The position numbers and the translations under genes were made by a program. The notes below the pieces were generated by a model. The model did not search any database. It was not told where the DNA came from and saw nothing but the letters and a program-made list of their open reading frames with translations. From Dictyoglomus sp. NZ13-RE01 (GTDB lineage Bacteria; Dictyoglomota; Dictyoglomia; Dictyoglomales; Dictyoglomaceae), in assembly GCA_002878375.1 (NCBI GenBank), contig NIRF01000002.1, positions 1 through 64,000 of the forward strand: a stretch of 64,000 nt of DNA. Direction: 5' to 3'. Each line of letters starts with the position of its first letter. The first letter of the stretch is position 1. Shown in pieces: positions 60,893 through 64,000 of this stretch.

Positions 60893-61441
60893 CTAAATAC
60901 CAGTTTCAATAACAACATTACCCTCAAAAACTGCAATACCCTCCTTAGAGGAAAAACGGAAAAAATCTGCCTCCGCCTTGAACTCACCTATTTTTTCAAA
61001 TTTAACTCTTCCTTTTGAACATATAAATTCTTTTGTACTCATATACCATACTGCATAGGGAGCAGTACCTTTATATCCATCCTCGGTCTGAAAATCTACT
61101 CCCTTTGGAAATACTAAAACTCCTTTATCCATATTTATTTCTGCAGAATCACCTTTAACATCTATGGATAGCTTCTCTCCTCTATATACCTTTCCTTCTA
61201 TATTCCCTTTGAAATAAAAATTTTTATAAGAGAGATCAATTTTTAAATCATCTGCCTTTATCTCCCAAGAAATATTTCCCTCCTCTCTTCCCCTTAATAT
61301 TACATTTTTACCAAAGACTCCAGCCTCCTCATGAGAAACATTTGGAATGTCCAAATCAATGGGCTTTGATAATAAGGCACTTAATCCCCATCCTGTTAAT
61401 ATTAAGACTAATAAAACCCCTAAAGAAATTACTTTATTCAT
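60893..61441 (-). CDS. lptC: LptC-like LPS export protein
   Basis: The 182-residue protein has one N-terminal membrane anchor (about 4-24) and a beta-jellyroll-like region with the LptC pattern: GVFGKNVILRGREEGNISWEIKADDLKIDLSYKNFYFKG, EDGYKGTAPYAVWYMSTKEFICSKGRVKFE. It accepts LPS from the LptF/G complex. Sequence conservation in this family is low; the gene order carries much of the evidence. Start overlaps lnt by four bases. Confidence 0.8.
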   Translation of the reverse strand: MNKVISLGVLLVLILTGWGLSALLSKPIDLDIPNVSHEEAGVFGKNVILRGREEGNISWEIKADDLKIDLSYKNFYFKGNIEGKVYRGEKLSIDVKGDSAEINMDKGVLVFPKGVDFQTEDGYKGTAPYAVWYMSTKEFICSKGRVKFEKIGEFKAEADFFRFSSKEGIAVFEGNVVIETGI

Positions 61442-62874
61442 GATTTCATCCTAAAAATAAGATAGATAATAAATGCCATAAATAAAGGTATATCTCCCCA
61501 TACTCTATATAAGGAAAATCCATTTTTGTTAATTAAAACATCCTGATAATATATGCTTTTTTCACCTTCCCTACTCTCCCATAATATTTTACCATAGGGA
61601 TCTACAAAAAAGGTTACACCTGTATTTGCAGTTTGAACTAATGGAGCTCTATTTTCCACAGCCCTTATTAGGGATAAATTTCTGTGTTGCCATACAGCTG
61701 GAGTTCCCTGAAACCAACCATCATTAGTTATAACCACAAGAATATCCGCACCGTTTCTTATTTGTTCCCTGGCAGTATAAGAGAATAAAGATTCAAAACA
61801 AATCAATGTACCAATATTTGCAAGAGGAGTTTTAAAAGGATAAAAACCTTCCCCTCTACTATATCCTCCCACCAAACTTTTAATATAGTTGGGAAAAAGA
61901 AAGGAAAAAGGCAATTCCTCTACAAAGGGTACCAACTGCACTTTACTATATGTCTCATATTCATCACTAAAGGGGGAGAAAAGATAAGCGGAATTATAAA
62001 TTTTGCCCTTTTCATATTTCAAAGCCCCTACAATTAAATAAGCCCCCTTCTCCTTTGCTAAATCTTTTAACTCCTTTAGATAACTGGGATAATTATTTAG
62101 AGTGCAAAACAAAACACTTTCTGCCCAAACAATTAAATAAAGATCATCCGGTAATAATAATGTTAAATCCTTATGTACTCTCAATTGATCTTCAATATCT
62201 CTTAGATAATACTTTGAAAAACTATCATAATTCCCTTGTACTACGCCAACCTTTAGCTTTATTTGGGAATCATAAGACACTGCCCCCAAAATCTCTCCTA
62301 CTAAAAATAATAAAAAGACAAAAAGGATACTAAATATTTTTTTTCTAATAGGCATTTTAAAAAAATAATATAAAATTGTATTTATAAGCACTACAATAAA
62401 GCTTAATCCCAAACCACCAAATATACTTGCCCACTGCAAAAGAGGATATACATTTACTAAGGGTTCTCCTAAGGTGCCCCAATTAAAGGCAAGAGGACCA
62501 ATACTTTTTATAAATTCTAAAAAACACCAAAAAAACGCAGGAAATAAAAAGGAATTTCTCTTCTTAATACCCCATAAAAATAATCCATTGTATAAAGAAA
62601 GGTAAGAAATAAGAAGAAGATTAACAAAAATTCCAAAATAAAAATTCACAAAATTCCTTAAAAGATTAGGAATCCAATAAAAATTAATCCCATAAAAACC
62701 AAATCCATAGAGAAAGCCATACCAGAAAGCCTCTTTTTCAGAAACCCTTGAAATAAGATGAAACAAAGGAATGAGAGTAAAAAAAATGAGAAAGGAAAAA
62801 TTAAAAGGTGGATAGGAAAAAACATATAATAATATGGATAAAAAAAGTAAAATTAAGTCAAACATGTTCCTCAA
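61438..62874 (-). CDS. lnt: Apolipoprotein N-acyltransferase
   Basis: Lnt adds the third acyl chain to lipoproteins in diderms. The 478-residue protein has about six to eight N-terminal membrane helices (1-200), a C-terminal nitrilase-like domain (about 215-440) with the catalytic glutamate in IVWAESVLF, a lysine in VGALKYEKGKIYNSAYL, and the cysteine in LICFESLFSYTAREQIRNGADILVVITNDGWF. Position next to a lipoprotein gene and the lpt genes is sensible. It overlaps the lipoprotein gene by four bases. Confidence 0.93.
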   Translation of the reverse strand: MRNMFDLILLFLSILLYVFSYPPFNFSFLIFFTLIPLFHLISRVSEKEAFWYGFLYGFGFYGINFYWIPNLLRNFVNFYFGIFVNLLLISYLSLYNGLFLWGIKKRNSFLFPAFFWCFLEFIKSIGPLAFNWGTLGEPLVNVYPLLQWASIFGGLGLSFIVVLINTILYYFFKMPIRKKIFSILFVFLLFLVGEILGAVSYDSQIKLKVGVVQGNYDSFSKYYLRDIEDQLRVHKDLTLLLPDDLYLIVWAESVLFCTLNNYPSYLKELKDLAKEKGAYLIVGALKYEKGKIYNSAYLFSPFSDEYETYSKVQLVPFVEELPFSFLFPNYIKSLVGGYSRGEGFYPFKTPLANIGTLICFESLFSYTAREQIRNGADILVVITNDGWFQGTPAVWQHRNLSLIRAVENRAPLVQTANTGVTFFVDPYGKILWESREGEKSIYYQDVLINKNGFSLYRVWGDIPLFMAFIIYLIFRMKS

Positions 62875-63449
62875 TAAAATTTTGCATTAAAATTTTTAAT
62901 TTTTAAAGAATCATTGGCAGTAACCGATGATCCCCTTATTAATTTCAATAAAATTCCATCAGAATTTGTCATTAATAAATCATCATTTTTATTAAGATAA
63001 TATCCCGTATTAGGATCATAATAAACATTAAAAAAGATAACATTGATATATAATTGGTCTGGCTCTATATTATTTTCATAAAGGTTAATTAAAGGTATTT
63101 GCAAACGAATAGATCCATTGTCATAAGTTCCATACGTAACCTCTGTTAAATTATCAAGGTTAATATCTCCTTTCTCCTGGTCAATCTTTAGATTTTGATC
63201 CCCATTAACCCCCTTATAAAATTTATCTCCATTAAACAGGATAAAGTTTTTCCATGTAGACAAATTTTCCCAAATAGGTTCTTTATTCATATTAAAAACT
63301 ACTGCTATATAATTTTTTTGCTCTCCCCCTAAAGTTTCACTAAAAGAAAATGATACTTCTACAATTTTTTTCAAAGGACTTGTTACTGTTCTAGCACAAC
63401 CAGATAAGGAAAAAACAAGCAATATTAAGATCAATAATAATCTTTTCAT
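62871..63449 (-). CDS. Lipoprotein of unknown function
   Basis: The 192-residue protein has a lipoprotein signal (MKRLLLILILLVFSLSGC) with the lipobox LSGC, so the mature protein would be acylated at Cys18, a substrate for the lnt product next door. The rest is beta-rich with polar loops (QKNYIAVVFNMNKEPIWENL, YYDPNTGYYLNKNDDLLM). I recognise no domain. It overlaps the phosphatase gene by four bases. Confidence 0.8.
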   Translation of the reverse strand: MKRLLLILILLVFSLSGCARTVTSPLKKIVEVSFSFSETLGGEQKNYIAVVFNMNKEPIWENLSTWKNFILFNGDKFYKGVNGDQNLKIDQEKGDINLDNLTEVTYGTYDNGSIRLQIPLINLYENNIEPDQLYINVIFFNVYYDPNTGYYLNKNDDLLMTNSDGILLKLIRGSSVTANDSLKIKNFNAKFY

Positions 63450-64000
63450 TCCTTAATAACCCTTAAAAATTCATCATAAATATGGGGAGAAATTGCCAAT
63501 ACTTCTCCCTCAAAAAGATCAAATTCTTCTCCATCTGGTTTTCTTACAATAGCTCCTCCCTCTTTAGCGATCAAAACTCCAGCTGCAAGATCCCATGGGT
63601 ATAACCCATATTCCCAATATCCATCAAAGATTCCCATAGCCACATAACAAAGCTCTAAAGCGGCACTCCCAAAGGCTCTAAATTCTGTAAAATCTAAAAT
63701 TTTATTTGCAGTCTTAATTGCCTTTTTCAATTTCTCCTTATCGTAAGGCCAGCCTGTAACAAGAAGGGCATCCTTCAAAGATTTTGGACTTGAGGTATGA
63801 ATCCTTTTCCCATTTAGATAGGCTCCTTCTCCCTCTTTAGCAAAAAATAATTCTCCTAAGATAGGTGCATAAACAACCCCAACTTTTGGATTTCCATCCT
63901 CCCAATATCCTATAGAAACACAAAACATGGAAATACCATGCACAAAATTAAGGGTTCCATCTAAAGGATCAACAAAAAAGGCTCTTTCATATTTTTTAAT
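63446..64000 (-). CDS. suhB: Inositol monophosphatase family protein (5' end outside window)
   Basis: The frame is open to the right edge and the visible part holds FFVDPLDGTLNFVHG (the metal-binding DPLDGT motif) near its start, GVVYAPILGELFFAKEGEGAYLNGKRI, and WEYGLYPWDLAAGVLIAKEGG with the third metal-ligand aspartate. The family removes phosphate from inositol-1-phosphate, and in SuhB also assists rRNA transcription. A GTG at 63943 is inside the conserved motif and cannot be the start; the true start lies to the right of 64000. Confidence 0.93.
   Translation of the reverse strand: MKKYERAFFVDPLDGTLNFVHGISMFCVSIGYWEDGNPKVGVVYAPILGELFFAKEGEGAYLNGKRIHTSSPKSLKDALLVTGWPYDKEKLKKAIKTANKILDFTEFRAFGSAALELCYVAMGIFDGYWEYGLYPWDLAAGVLIAKEGGAIVRKPDGEEFDLFEGEVLAISPHIYDEFLRVIKE

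Overview
The window is an AT-rich bacterial chromosome segment, densely packed and mostly read from the minus strand. It begins at the 5' end of a 16S rRNA gene, cut by the left edge, and ends inside an inositol-monophosphatase gene, cut by the right edge. The gene set fits a deep-branching anaerobic thermophile, most likely Dictyoglomus; this is inference from gene content, not a database match. Pointers are an archaeal-type ATP-dependent DNA ligase, rubrerythrin, rubredoxin and a 4Fe-4S ferredoxin, a cytosolic GH57 glycosidase, DUF763, endonuclease V, RtcB, a Clp1-like kinase, TrpB2, and short intergenic gaps. An Lpt lipopolysaccharide-transport cluster and a PorV-like barrel indicate a diderm cell, although YidC is the short form.

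Layout. 1-2.9 kb: rRNA promoter and leader, DNA ligase, and a dapF-like gene divergent from the ligase across a palindromic promoter. 2.9-14.7 kb: peptide-binding protein, ferritin-like protein, rubrerythrin, cinA, tldE-tldD, ferredoxin, DUF192, DUF763, endonuclease V, GH57. 14.7-21 kb: a plus-strand operon for a duplicated anion-type ABC permease, its ATPase, a membrane protein, an NfeD protease, the flotillin FloA and a small membrane protein, behind a leader of about 200 nt. 21-29.5 kb: lipB, a MATE exporter with a short terminated leader RNA, a Trp T-box and trpB2, a Clp1-like kinase, rsfS, a LytR-CpsA-Psr protein, an RRM protein with a terminator in its leader, and two unrecognised genes. 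29.6-32.5 kb: an insertion-sequence remnant, a cation-efflux gene and ygiQ.

32.5-38.6 kb holds uppP, mnmE, jag, yidC, yidD, rnpA, rpmH, then a nicotinamide-salvage operon (pncB, pncA) headed by an unannotated 25-codon membrane peptide. 38.6-45.4 kb has yjbQ, rtcB, a PorV-like protein, a large Ig-repeat surface protein broken by one base in a G7 tract, and glpP. 45.4-57 kb is a long chain of overlapping genes: rubredoxin and its reductase, an alpha/beta hydrolase, an HtrA protease, YigZ, a histone-deacetylase-like protein, YqeY and the F-type ATP synthase, in which subunits b and delta are one polypeptide and delta lacks its N-terminal domain. 57-64 kb holds lptD, lptF/G, lptA, lptC, lnt, a lipoprotein and the partial phosphatase.

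The most interesting signals are regulatory. Promoters near consensus recur, several placed so that transcription would start within a few bases of the start codon with no ribosome binding site (leaderless genes). Leader RNAs precede the ABC operon, the MATE gene and the RRM gene. The dapF product has serine at both positions where the family has its catalytic cysteines. No tRNA, CRISPR array, prophage or intact transposon was seen.
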